DNA of 64,000 nt from NCBI GenBank assembly GCA_030248135.1, contig JASANC010002978.1:88217-152216 (forward strand), written 5' to 3'. The translations under genes and the position numbers were made by a program. The notes below the pieces were generated by a model that did not search any database, was not told where the DNA came from, and saw only the letters and a list, made by a program, of their open reading frames with translations. Numbering within the stretch: position 1 is the stretch's first letter; each line of letters opens with the position of its first letter. The DNA comes from Theristus sp. LFF4_11 (Eukaryota > Nematoda > Chromadorea > Monhysterida > Xyalidae). Of the stretch, positions 10,812-21,842 are shown piece by piece.

Positions 10812-13430
10812 ATGGCAAGATTTGTGTTCATGACTATTTTTCGATACGTGATTGTGCTGGTGCTCTTCTATTCGGTAGTTCAGTTTTTTCTTCGCAACAA
10901 GTCGTACAACATTTCACCAAGGCAGTTTCGAACTGTTGCTGCAAAATACGCAGGTTGGTTGGAATGGGGGGCGGGGATTAATGTTAATGGTGGCTTGCGG
11001 ACAAAAGACCGCACGCACGTACTAGGTTTTTTTTTCAAAATCGCCAGGATGCAATTTGCATCCGTCAGCCGAAAAAAGGGATGCAAATTGAAAAAAACTT
11101 AATGCAAATTTTTAAACCGCTGGAAAAGGCTCAGGTAGATAAAGTCAATCAACATTATTAATGCCTGATTATCCTTTATGCACTGCAGTGAATCCTTCAT
11201 GGGTCAGTTAATGCCTCCAAAAGTCCAGGCATTTGGAACGTTTTGCAGTTCAACACAAAAAGGCAGCATGGCAGCGTGCATCTCCTGGGTGATCGCGTGA
11301 ACATGCGACATGCCCGTGTGAGAAAATGAATAATCACTGGGTGGAACGAACTTCGCGAAGCGAAGAAAAATTTTATTAGAGGTTGCACCGCAAAATACAA
11401 TTTTTGATGAACAATTTTATGATTTCTGCATTTTGACTGAAAATTCTAGGATGCAATTTGCATTTTTCCTGAAAAAATCGGATGCAAATGGCTAAAAAGG
11501 TGCAAAATGCACCCATTTGAATGCAAAAAATCCAGGCACGTAACAAAACACCGCACATTTTGACATTTTCAGTGACCAAAATACCGCACGTGCCATTTGG
11601 CCACAGCAGCCAGTAAAATTTAGTCACTGGGTGGGTTACGTGGGTTGCCGATACTCGCCCTGCGGGGGCCGCATGTCACTTTTGGGAAGTTTGTAAAGTG
11701 ACGTCACGTCGGATTCATACGGCCACGACCGGCCCAGCACGTGTTCGTTCATACCGGACGTATGCAGACATACGTCTGCATGACCGAAAATCTGATTTTC
11801 AGAGCAAAGTAGATAAAAACTTCAAATTTTTTAAATTTAAAAAAATACAAATTGAAAAAAACGAAAATGTTTTTAGCTCCCTAAACCCTATAAGTGGATT
11901 TGGAGGTCAAAAATTCGAAGTTAAGTAGCTAGGTAGCAATAGGCCTTTTGAATATAAAATTTCAAAGTTCAACCGAAGTTGAAAGTTAAACACGCGCTCA
12001 ACAAATAATTTGGCTGCGGTCAAAGGGCATATGCGATATTTGGTTCCATCTGCAGTTTTATGGTCATGCAGAGGTATTTTGGTACGTGCTGTCTTTTGTC
12101 TATGCATCTTTAACGGTGACGTTGGTTGGGTAATTTGTTTCGTTGCAACTTGCAAATATGTGTGTTCTGCTTCACCGTTATTTCGTTGTACTTGCAACTT
12201 TAACACAACAACCAACAATTTTGAAGATTGTGTGCATGTGACACGCAGGTCAGTCGCCGACGCACAGTGTGTTTCGATTGGTCAGCGAACTCCGGCAATC
12301 GTACCATGCTCATATTTTGTTCGAAAACGAGCTGGGCTGGCTGACGCTCACGTCTGGTGGAATGAATGTCCGTGACTTTTTCACAGAAAAGTTTTGAATT
12401 ATTTACTGCTCATAAAAAGATGGCTGTCACTGTCATCCCTCAAACATCGACGTCCTGTTTTTTGATAAACTGCAAGTTCGAAGAAAATCGGTTGACACTT
12501 GTGAATTCTGACGATGCTTACTTTGTTGGCTCAGCTTAAATTCATGCTGTTGCATGCGTCACTGACGGAGTACATGGCTGTCATGGGATCACCGTTGGGC
12601 ACCGAAGGAAACTATGGTCAGTTTTCAGAGTTTCTCAGTTGAAACTGTTGTTTTAGTGAAAAGCGATTCATGCGACGTCACTATTGTCACGATTGAATTG
12701 ATGTGACAGGGATGCACTGGATGAATCAATCGTGCACCGTGCTGAACGGCAATCTGCAACGGCTCGCCGACTACTCACCGGTGGACAAACAGGACAGCGT
12801 CGCTGCTGGTACGCTACTTCAGAACTGCACATTTCTGCATGTCACAAAAAGCAATGTTGATTTTTTTCAGGCGATAATTTTCGTGTCAATGAGTTCGAGT
12901 CCGGTCTGATTCGACTTGGCGAGGAAACATTCGTCATCTGCTATGGACGGGGCTTGATACCGTTCTCGTTTGTGCACTTTGCTGTTGGTCGGTGAAAGTT
13001 CGCGTTGCAAAAATCAGTTGAGAAATTTGTTCATCTTAGTTTGCAAGTTGCAGGCTAAAGGTGTTGTTCTGTTTAGGTACTGGTGTCGTCGCGTTTGATC
13101 CAGTTTCGCTGGGAAAGCTGGTTCTGATTTACAACCAGGTTGCGTATTGAATCGTTTTTTGATAGTTTTTCTTTCTTTGAAAAAAGAACAATAGATTTTT
13201 TATTGTTCTAATTTTGTGGCTATGTTCGAACGTACGATATCGAATCGTATCCAAATATTTTTGCAGGGCATTTCTTAGTTTTGCGTTTACAGGCCCTTAT
13301 TCGTGAGACTGCGCTGTTCATCCAAGAGAACTACGATTATTACAAGGACGCCATTGTGTCCGGCAAGTTGTTTAGTGGCGGTGGCAGTGCTGGAGGCGCC
13401 AACAAGTATCGCAAGTCTTCACAACAATAA
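10812..13430 (+). CDS. SIGMAR1: Sigma-1 receptor (sigma non-opioid intracellular receptor 1 / ERG2 family), 7 exons
   Basis: ER-membrane chaperone/receptor of the ERG2 fold. Exons: 10812-10953, 12249-12367, 12535-12616, 12710-12808, 12871-12987, 13077-13138, 13293-13430. Phases agree throughout and give 252 residues (human 223). A single N-terminal membrane segment (about residues 10-28) precedes the match to the human region that ends QYAG. Later blocks match closely: an LRQSYHAHILFENELGW stretch against human LRRLHPGHVLPDEELQW, LLHASLTEY against LLHASLSEY, and YGRGLIP against YGRGVIP. The spacing between YAG and the ELxW motif is identical to human. The start at 10812 was chosen over an in-frame ATG at 10746 because it matches the human N-terminal length and follows an acceptor-like ttcag. 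A Gly/Ser-rich tail of about 20 residues extends the C-terminus. Oddity: the positions of human Asp126 and Glu172 are both Cys. Family assignment is very secure; small exon-edge errors are possible. Confidence 0.93.
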
Positions 13431-13524
13431 CTGGCGTTTATAAAATTGTTCGTTCATGATGATGTTTGGTTACGAACTCAAAAATGGATTTTGTTTTTTA
13501 TTAACATTTTGTAAACAGCCCACG

Positions 13525-14029
13525 TAGGGTTGTTAAAAAACAAAAATCGTCAGTTTTTGTGAAAAAATTAATTTTTTTTTGAAACACCACAGTGCCAAAT
13601 CAATCAAGGAATCGGACGAACCACATTTGATGTGCAAGCGCCTCCCGAATGACTGCCACATGACGACACTCTTCAGATTTTGTTTCGGTGACGTCATTTA
13701 CCCTTTTCTAAACCGATATCATGCCTTTTCTTGTGTTTTAACCCTCAAAACGTCACCAATTATCCCAGCTGTCAGCTGAAAATAGCTTTCTACCGGCTTG
13801 AACTTCGGTGAAATGTGGCTTGCAGCAAGTTTCGAGGCTTGCTGCAAGGTCACCTTGGCTGCATCAGACCTGCTGACGGTTCCACAAGGTAATGTCAAAA
13901 AAATGTTTTGAACTTCCCATAAATTGTGTCAAAAATGAGGTTTTCAGAACATATGAGGGAAAAAATTCGAATTTTTTTTAAAAATCGGCATTTTGCGGTT
14001 TTAATTTTCGTTTTTGTTTAACAACCCTA
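13525..14029. mobile_element. hAT-like family I element (diverged, shortened)
   Basis: TAGGGTTGTTAAA termini, perfect duplication AGCCCACG (13517-13524, 14030-14037). It lies 95 bp after the sigma-1 receptor stop codon, so it may lie within or next to that gene's 3' UTR. Confidence 0.82.
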
Positions 14030-14789
14030 AGCCCACGATACTCTCGATAAGTGTCAGTAATACATTACAAGCGACCAATTGCGTGCTTTAGTGAAAGCGG
14101 TTTCTGGTTTCTAGTCGACGCGGATACATGTGTTGGTTTTGTATCTCCTATTCCGAACAGCTGACATTCTAAAAACACCAGTTGCCGTTCAGTTAGCTGA
14201 CGATGGTGTTCAAGTCTTTTGAACAATGTTTCCACGTACTTCCTTCGTTCCGGCCGAAAGTTGTACATGCCCGTTGAATCTCTCGTGCAATCACTTGCTT
14301 CGTTTCATGTCACAACCTACGGATAATGATTATTAATCGTGAAAACTTCATGTTATGCAAGTTCTTGCTGGTTTCTTGTTCGGGTTCATGTGCTTATTCA
14401 GTTGAATCAATCAAGGTACTTTTTCACGTTTCACAAATTTGTAGCTGGTACGTTTGTTTCGTAGTGTCATCCTTTCTTTTGGTTTCGAGACTCAATGCGT
14501 TTGCAGGCAGGGATAGGAAACCGTTTCGTAGATTGCGCGGCAATTCAAATTTGCGGAGCCGTCGTATTGAAGAATCGGATTTTTTGCTTCAGATGTACTT
14601 CAGCTTTTCTTAGAACGTGAAACTTTTGGGTTTATTGACTTTCTGAAACGATAATAGATGTGTGATCACAGGGTACCCCCCTCCCATTCCCTTTAGTTAT
14701 TTGCTATTCAGCTTTCCTTTGTATCCCCGATTCTGTTCCATTTCATTGCAGAGATATTATAATGCTATCTTCGGTTAATTTTTGTTTTA

Positions 14790-14850
14790 GTTTTAAAATT
14801 TTTGTTTAAACATTTAACGTTTTTAATTTTAAACAAAAATTTTAAAACGG
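14790..14850. repeat. AT-rich perfect hairpin
   Basis: The arm TTTTAAAATTTTTGTTTAAA is followed after about 20 nt by its exact reverse complement. It could be the end of a foldback element or simply a stable cruciform sequence. Confidence 0.6.
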
Positions 14851-15674
14851 TTGGTTGCTTGGTTTACACACTGCTCATCACACTGCCATGCTCATATCTG
14901 TGTTGAATTCAATCATAAAAATGCACGTAATTTTCATTGTTTTATTACTGTACGAAATATTGTGTTTTCTTTTCCGGTTGCTTTTTGGTTTGTGTCAAAA
15001 CAGTTGCAGCTTCGGGTCAGATGAAGTAAATGAGCAATGTTTGAGGAGAGAGTAAGTAGGAAAGAGAGACAAGAGGGGCAGTACGTAATTACTTGGGAAT
15101 TACGAGCAATTTCGTGCGAGTGCCCTGCCATCTCAGTAATAAGTGTGTCCATGGCCAATTTGCCGGCTATTATGTTCACCCCGCGAAGCGCGCCCCACTG
15201 CTCCCTTGGCACCGCAAATCGTAAACGAGCCGATATAGCGGCCTAATTGGCCGTGTTGGCCGTTTCGCTGTTCCAGCCCCCACGTTCTATCGGTGTTATT
15301 ATCGCGGCAATTTACGTGTGTTGGCTTATGTGTTATGCTTGCTTGTTATTAGACTGAGATGTAGAAAATTAGCTGTTCATTAGCGCACTCGTGCGCACCC
15401 CTCCCTAAACTGCGGCTGTTGTTTCACTTATGCGGTTTGCCGCTTTAGCAATTGCAGACACATGGCGCTCAACTGCATACCACACGGGTTACGGTAAAAT
15501 TGTTACCTTGCAGAGCACAGAATCACAAAACGTATATGGTTCCTCAAATTGTTCACTTTCACAACTCATTACAAGTTATGCCGTTTTGACCAGACAAAAT
15601 AAGTTCCATGAAAAGTATATCAATTATCAATGTGAATGTAGAAGATTCGTCCCGGTTTTTTAGGATCAAATGTA

Positions 15675-16465
15675 CAGTCGAACTCACTAAAATGTGGAAT
15701 CAGCTGATTGGTCGACCGAGCGGAGGCTGCTCACACTCCGCACCGTTCTTTTTTCGTGGATTTGGCTTTTATTGAAACGTGTTTTTTATGAATTTCCAGC
15801 ACCCTTTTTGTGCTAAAAATAAACTCAAAGGTTAGAGACCGCGAAATTTAGAAAATTTTTATGCCACAGCTCAACTCAAAATGTATTTTTTGTTTAATGA
15901 CGACGACGACGTCGTCGCTTAATTTTTGCGTGTGGACTGAAAAATAAAAGCCTGAAAGGAGTGCGCTGTGCATGGTTTGCTGCGTGCACCAAGTAAATGA
16001 ACACAGCAGCTTACCAAAAACAACTTGAAAACGGTGAAAATGAAAAATGAAAGCAAAGTCGTCGTCGTGTCGTCGTCGTCCGCGAAGTCGGAACGCATTT
16101 TTTTTAAATTGCGGACGCATGTCGATCGGTCAGGTAGGAATTAAACCCCCTTCAGCTGGCCACACAGCGCACTCATTTCAGGCTTTTGTCTTTCAGTTCA
16201 CACGTAAAAATTAAGCGACGACGTCGTCGTCGTCGTCGTCAGTAAAAAATGCACTTTGAGCTGTTGAATAAAAAAATTGAATTTCGCAGTTCTCCAACCC
16301 TTTGAGTTTATTTTTAGCATGGAAAGGGTGCTGGAAATTCACACTCATTCAAAAGAAACACGTTTCAATAAAATCCAAATCCACGAAAAAAGAACGGTGC
16401 GGCGTGTGAGCAGCCTCCGCTCGGTCGACCAATCAGCTGATTCCACATTTTAGTGAGTTCGACTG
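15675..16465. mobile_element. Tc1/mariner-type foldback MITE
   Basis: Begins CAGTCGAACTCACTAAAATG and ends with its reverse complement, with TA on both sides (15673-15674, 16466-16467), the Tc1/mariner target. The inverted arms extend about 300 bp each with minor differences, and each carries a (GAC)n/(GTC)n tract and a copy of AATCAGCTGATTGGTCGACC. The small centre has no transposase. Frames in it are shadows. Confidence 0.85.
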
Positions 16466-16692
16466 TATTCAAAAAAGGTTAGAGACACGGAATTTTGTCA
16501 AGAATAAATGAATGAAGCTGAGACTGAGAGGACATTTTGATTAGAAAGGAAAAACGCGAAGTACAATAGAATAGTATCACAACATGTATCTGACAGAAAA
16601 TAACGAGTGTCCTTTGTCACTATTTCGATCGTGTCGCTCACCATACTGAATCTTTTATTATTGACGGTTCAAGATCAGTATGAAATAAATCT

Positions 16693-19600
16693 TTACTCTG
16701 AGCCTGACATTTCATCCATGGCGCAATCGTCCGTGCTGTGATTGACCGCGCCGTTGCTGTCACGCTTCTTGCGTACAATCTTCTTGTGCTTCATGCGCCG
16801 ATTTTGGAACCATGTTTTCACCTGGACAAAGTTTTGGTTTTACACATGAAACTATACAGCAAAACAATATCGCTGTTACTACCATGCCAGCTTTCCGGCA
16901 GAAGAAAGTTGAAAGGCAAATGACATACGGTCAGAACACTGAGAAATCGCTGCAACTATTGACCATTATGAGATACGATGCGTTTTCCACTAAAGTTGTT
17001 GCTCTGGTTCACGTGAACAATAGTGTGTTTTACGGAGGTCAGTACACGAGAGACGAATGCTGTGTTGCATGGTTGCACCTGTGTTTCCGACAAGCTGAGC
17101 TGTGCAGCGAGCTCGATGCGTTCAGGCGTTGAGAGATAGCGTTGGCAGTCGAAGCGTTTCTCCAAGCCTTGCAGCTGGTGGTCAGTGAAGACGGTGCGTG
17201 CCTTGCGTCTGCGGTACGACTTTGCGGCCTGCGCGCCGTGTGCTGCCATCAACGAGAACGCTGCATCGCCGGTGCTGCCGGTGCCCGCGTGCCACAACGC
17301 TGCCACACCTGCACTGCCAAGCGATCTTGGTGCTCTCGAGTCGGCAACTCTAGCACTGCTACGTCCACATACACGTGTGTTGTGTACACCAGTCAAGCAG
17401 TAAGTGATCGCAGCACTAACCAATCAATACACACAATACATGTGCACCGGTGAAAAACCGTTGCTGCGAAATTTGCTGGAGAACTTGCTACTAAAACTCG
17501 TTTGAACACGTAGCCGCAAGTTTAAAAGGGCTATTATCTTTCATTTTGATCCCGGTTCTCTATGCCTTTGCACACAGGGATAGGAAAAACGTTTCAAGAA
17601 TCCGCGGGAATTCAAAATTGGGTTACGGTAGCTGACGAAAGACGTCGAATGACGTCATGCGTCTGGTTTGGTGTCCGGCTTTTCCCCAACGCGTGAAACT
17701 TTTGTGCACGCGGTCTTCCTGTAACGATAATACTAAATCCGCTGTAAAAACGCTATAAGTTTTTTTTCGTTATGACACGTGGACGCAATTCGGTATCATT
17801 ATTTTTAGTTCTGCCACCCAATGCGCGCATTTATATGTACACAATTCCATGTTTGACGCGGGAATTCAAAATTTGGTGAGGTGACCCGTGTCCCTTAAAT
17901 CTTGGGCCATCTTGAATTGTCGCATCAAGCAGAAAACTAATTTCCTGTCGACGTCTGCAAACGCATTGAATCGCAGAACTTCAAAGAAAAGACAATAGTA
18001 TAGGCGGACTGGAAAATATTGTTTGAACGGTCGTTTGAACCTGATCAGTGTTACGCACCAGCCAATCAGCTAATGCCCCAAATTTTTTAGTCCGACTATA
18101 GAGTCTGTAGAAAACGCGTAGTGCCACATGCTACATGTATAACACAACTCGTCAATTTAGTAGCAAGCTTAGTACCAAATTTAGTAGCAACAATTTTTTC
18201 AGTATGGTTTTCTGAGAGTCGATAAAATTTGAACTGTCGCCCGCTTTTTTTTCTAAATGCGGCGACTTATCTCTCATTGTTTACCTTCCTTCTCAAGGCA
18301 TTGATGGGACAAAAGAGACGGTGAGAATGACTATGTCCGGAAAAATGACTTATCAGTAAAAATATGACGTAACACCCACGAGTGAACGCCCTTGTTACGA
18401 AATACGAGCAAAAAAAGTTTAACAGAGTATTTATATAGCATGCGGCAGCAGCAGCTCAAGTACACCCAACTTTTGACTTTTGTCTCCTGCTAAAATAATG
18501 TTTGTTACTTCAACTGCTTGCACGGTCTCTGCAGGAGCGTTGTTTTTGATGTCATTGGCCTCGCTGACTGCGATGGCTAACGCAAGCTCGAACGATGGCG
18601 TAAGTTCTAATTCTAAGGATCGATCGATTCCTTGAGCGTCTTATTCTCAGAACCTCCAAGTTTCAATGTTATTATTCCGATCTGATTAACGTTTTTATCT
18701 GATCTGATCCAAGCTATTATTATAGTTATTATGAAAGTTATTATGCCAGGTGCGTTTACCACCGATGCGTTATGGCGATGACCAAACCGGTGGCAACCAG
18801 AACAGTTTTGTGTCACGAGCACTGCGAACCACAATCAACAACAACAACGGTTGGCACTCGGCTGGTTCAGGATATGCTGCAGATAGAAAGCCAACGCAAC
18901 GTGCATGGGCACAACCACAAATTGATCTGAATGAAAGAAGACGACTGCAGCAAGAGGTGGAGCTTGGTTACATCGTGCACCAGGTGCTTAGAAGGAGACA
19001 CACACGCAATCACTACTACCGTTATTATGACAACATGTACTAATTGAGTTTGATTTTGAACGTCACTTCTGGTATTGCACGTAATTTCCAATTATAAAAA
19101 GGTTCATCTACAAAGTTACACTAAGCAATTGTTATAAGATGTTATACCATCCGTGTCTGTTGTTTGCATACCGTATTCATTCTGATGCGAATTATATAAG
19201 TCCATTGTGATATAAAATGGTCACACGTTGATCCGTTTTACGAAAAAAAAATTGAAATTCATTATAACAGACATTTTGTGTTTATGTGAGGTTGAATGTT
19301 CTAATCCACTCTTGTCTACTGTGTCAATTTTTGGTACCAATTTGTCAATAACATACAAATTTTGTGTCTTCATCAGTCACCAATGTTGTATCTGATTATC
19401 TCAAATTCATTTCCCGAATATCCCAAATGCATAATCGTTAATCGGTTTTTCGGTGTGCTGTTCTGAGCCATTTTACACGTATTTGTATGTCATGTTAAAT
19501 GTCAGCAACTAAATTGAGCGCAATGAAACATGTTATATTCATTTAGCACGACCACCTTCAATCAACCGCGGTGCAACATGAAAACAACATTCGCGCAGGT

Positions 19601-21577
19601 ATTTGCACATCACTGAGCCTTGGTCGCTGTCAACATCAGCACGCTCAAATTGTTATCAAATTCTCACCAAAAATACAGACCGATTTTACAACTGCTAATC
19701 TTCACACATTCAGTGGCAAGCGAGAGCAAAGCGAACTGCGAGGGGCACAGAACCGAAACGGATGCATTGATGAAAGTGCGCAAAGTGGATGATTGTAATT
19801 GGGACAAGTGCGGCTTATGGCGGTCAGGCGCAACGCAAAGTGGCACACGATGGGCTACGGCTGTGTTGGATCATTGGCCGTTGTGCAAACAAAACACTTG
19901 TGCTCAACGGATCAGATCAGTCATTATGCTGAAACTGTTATTTTCAACCGGTCAAGCCTGGCCCCACGTGTGACCCTTTTGAAAATCGCCGAAGCACAAA
20001 AAACATGTACTGCAGCTCTAAACGCGCCCCCGGCAAGCCTGAAAGTCTAAGTGTCTGTATTTATTTCTATGATCGTGTTCCGTTGCAAACTGTCGATCCC
20101 TTACAATGAGCAACAGTAAGCTGTGAACTAACGTCGCTGCTAAAACGCAAACAGACATCAACAAACGACCACTAACACTGCTACTTAGCAGCTTCTTCAT
20201 CCTGCTCTTGTCCGCTCTCATTACAGTTTGCAAAAATAAAGTACAAAAGTGCCCCGGAAGAATCACGGACTCTCATGCTCATCATAAGCTAATTTCGAAA
20301 AAGTCTCGTTTCGCCCATTAGCAGCTGTCAAAACGCGACACACCAGCCAGAACATGTTCACACAAAACACAGCGCGCGTCAGAAATCTAAAGTCATTTGG
20401 GCGAGCCGCGCTGATAAAACAGTCAATAACAGCCATCGTTAATGCACAAATTTCACTTGAATATGATATTAGCGTAATAAAATAATTTTGACGATTTCTT
20501 TCCCTCGAGCACATCACACGGAGAAGAAAAAAGGATGTTTGCAGAGGACGAAGGCATTTTGCCCGCCTGATCTTGTAATGAGCGGCTGGCAATGATACGC
20601 TGGGTTTGCCCCGGCATATCTCCTTCAAAACGCCCTGCATTTACTGCCTGGGTTTTGGGTGCTATGATCATTGCACACCGTTATTGCAGGGCCAGCATCC
20701 ATTAGCAGTTTCCTGTGTCTTTCCAGTTTTTCTTTTGATAGACTGGAAAAATGTGTTTTTTTTGCTAAATTGACTGCGTCTCGTAAATCATGTGAGTTTG
20801 AATGTACTTACATGAAACTGAATGAGTTGTGACGGTTCGGTCCATTTCAAAAAATTTGACACGTGTCCAGGTGCCACAGCTAAACAAACTGAACATAAAC
20901 TGAAGAAAGGCTATGATAATGAACGACTCCGAAATTATAAGATCGGCCCGATCAGGTTACTGTGATGCAAAGATATTGTGGCAGCATAAAAAGTGAAGAA
21001 GGACACGTGTGCAGGGGCTCCAGCGGCTTTTACGAGAAAGCAGCTTGCGAGGCTCATTGAATTTTGTGACGCACAGTGCACAATCAATTCAATGTGACAT
21101 TCACAGAAAACTTTTCTCACTTGGCCGAATCACAAACGACACGCACCTTATCATTGAGTCAAACATCAGATGTGTGCGCAGCTTTGCCGAAATCAATAAG
21201 CACAGTAATTACACAGGCAACAGTTATCGTAAAAATTGCGATACGATTTTAAAACGGTGCAAATGTCTATTTTAATTCAGTAGAAGCCAAGCGAAACGAA
21301 CCAGACTGTGCGAGTAGCAGCGTCCGTTGATCGAACGACGCAGCATTCATGTAGTTGGACAGCCACGGTGCGAATGCAGCCAGACTGAGAGTGGCCGTGT
21401 TGGTGGTGGGCGGCGGCGCAGCGGCACACTGCGGGGGGGACTCGCCACAGGCGGCCGTGCGTGGGCTGAGGTCGAGCGCAGACAGCAGCGTCCGGCGTCG
21501 CAGCACCAGCGTCGACTCGTCGCCAGTGTCCTGCTTGACGAGCAGCAGTTTGCTGTCGTTGTCGTTGCACTCGCTTG

Positions 21578-21650
<73 letters not shown>

Positions 21651-21830
21651 CGCTTGCAGTCGACTCAGCTGCTCAACAATGTTCACCTCGTCAATGTTGC
21701 TCATAGATGAACGATTCGCTTGATTGGCTGCTTCACTGGCGTCGCTGGGCAGTTTGCTGCACAGGAGACTGTCAATGGAGAATGTGCCTTTGCTAGCAGA
21801 ACCCGTTGACTTCACCACTGCTGATGACAT
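16693..21830 (-). CDS. bsh: Bsx/brain-specific homeobox (bsh) transcription factor, 3 exons
   Basis: Exons 21830-21302, 17308-17079 and 16821-16693; phases agree (1, then 0) and give 295 residues. The homeodomain begins RRRKARTVFTDHQLQGLEKR, contains QRYLSTPERIEL, and after the last intron continues VKTWFQNRRMKHKK. This is the diagnostic Bsx/bsh sequence, and the intron falls just before the KTWFQNRR recognition helix. The N-terminus has FSIDSLL, like the FFIEDILL/FSIDSIL motif of this class, followed by about 24 consecutive Asn encoded by an AAC run, then Ala/Thr-rich sequence. Known role of the family: neuronal specification in brain (flies, vertebrates). The C-terminal tail after the homeodomain is short and acidic. 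A ttcag acceptor lies 12 nt upstream of the ATG, so a 5' UTR intron or trans-splice site is likely. The first-intron edges are the least certain part. Confidence 0.9.
17554..17979. mobile_element. Short inverted-repeat element (copy in bsh intron)
   Basis: The ends read GGTTCTCTATGCCTTTGCA and, inverted, GTTCTGCGATTCAATGCGTT, variants of one terminal repeat. A related element occurs at 28514-28693, and a single related end at about 14485-14540. Non-coding. Confidence 0.5.
18427..18438 (+). promoter_or_regulatory. TATA-like box of the nested secreted-protein gene
   Basis: Sequence gtatttatatag about 60 nt upstream of the ATG at 18498, a plausible core promoter distance. No experimental start site is visible. 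Confidence 0.4.
18498..19043 (+). CDS. Small secreted protein, unrecognised, nested in the bsh intron
   Basis: Two exons, 18498-18599 and 18750-19043, joined in phase 0 across a GT-AG intron (donor gtaagt), give 131 residues. The first about 28 residues are a convincing signal peptide (MFVTSTACTVSAGALFLMSL, then Ala-rich, ending ANASS). The mature part is polar and low in hydrophobicity: an Asn/Gly/Gln-rich stretch with NNNN, then a basic ERRR and RRRH segment and a Tyr-rich end (YYRYYDNMY). There are no cysteines after the signal region. A TATA-like tatttatata lies about 60 nt before the ATG. It sits wholly inside the 4-kb bsh intron on the opposite strand. I recognise no family; the dibasic sites would allow prohormone-like processing, but that is only inference. 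Confidence 0.6.
21581..21648. repeat. (GTT)n/(AAC)n microsatellite inside bsh exon 1
   Basis: About 22 uninterrupted GTT triplets on the plus strand, read as a poly-Asn run in the homeobox protein. Confidence 0.9.
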
Positions 21831-21842
21831 GATCAGGTTGGC

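Noticed and set aside
12010..12375. ORF of 121 residues overlapping sigma-1 receptor exon 2
   Set aside because: It is in a different frame from the exon that aligns with the receptor family, and starts in intron sequence.
18000..18101. Short MITE with TATAG(G/T)CGGACT termini
   Set aside because: Inverted ends of only about 12 bp with mismatches and no clear target duplication; too weak to annotate.
19571..20050. Possible small cysteine-containing secreted protein downstream of the nested gene
   Set aside because: An ATG followed by a donor exists (MKTTFAQ), but no acceptor keeps the Cys-rich frame open; competing frames look equally likely.
20018..20640. Minus-strand frames with hydrophobic segments (FCVNMFWLVCRVL; LLMSVCVLAATLVHSLLLL)
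   Set aside because: The two frames could not be joined in phase by any GT-AG intron, and neither matches a known family.
21327..21723. Plus-strand frames with poly-Val or poly-Leu runs
   Set aside because: They are shadows of the (AAC)n poly-Asn tract in bsh exon 1 on the minus strand.
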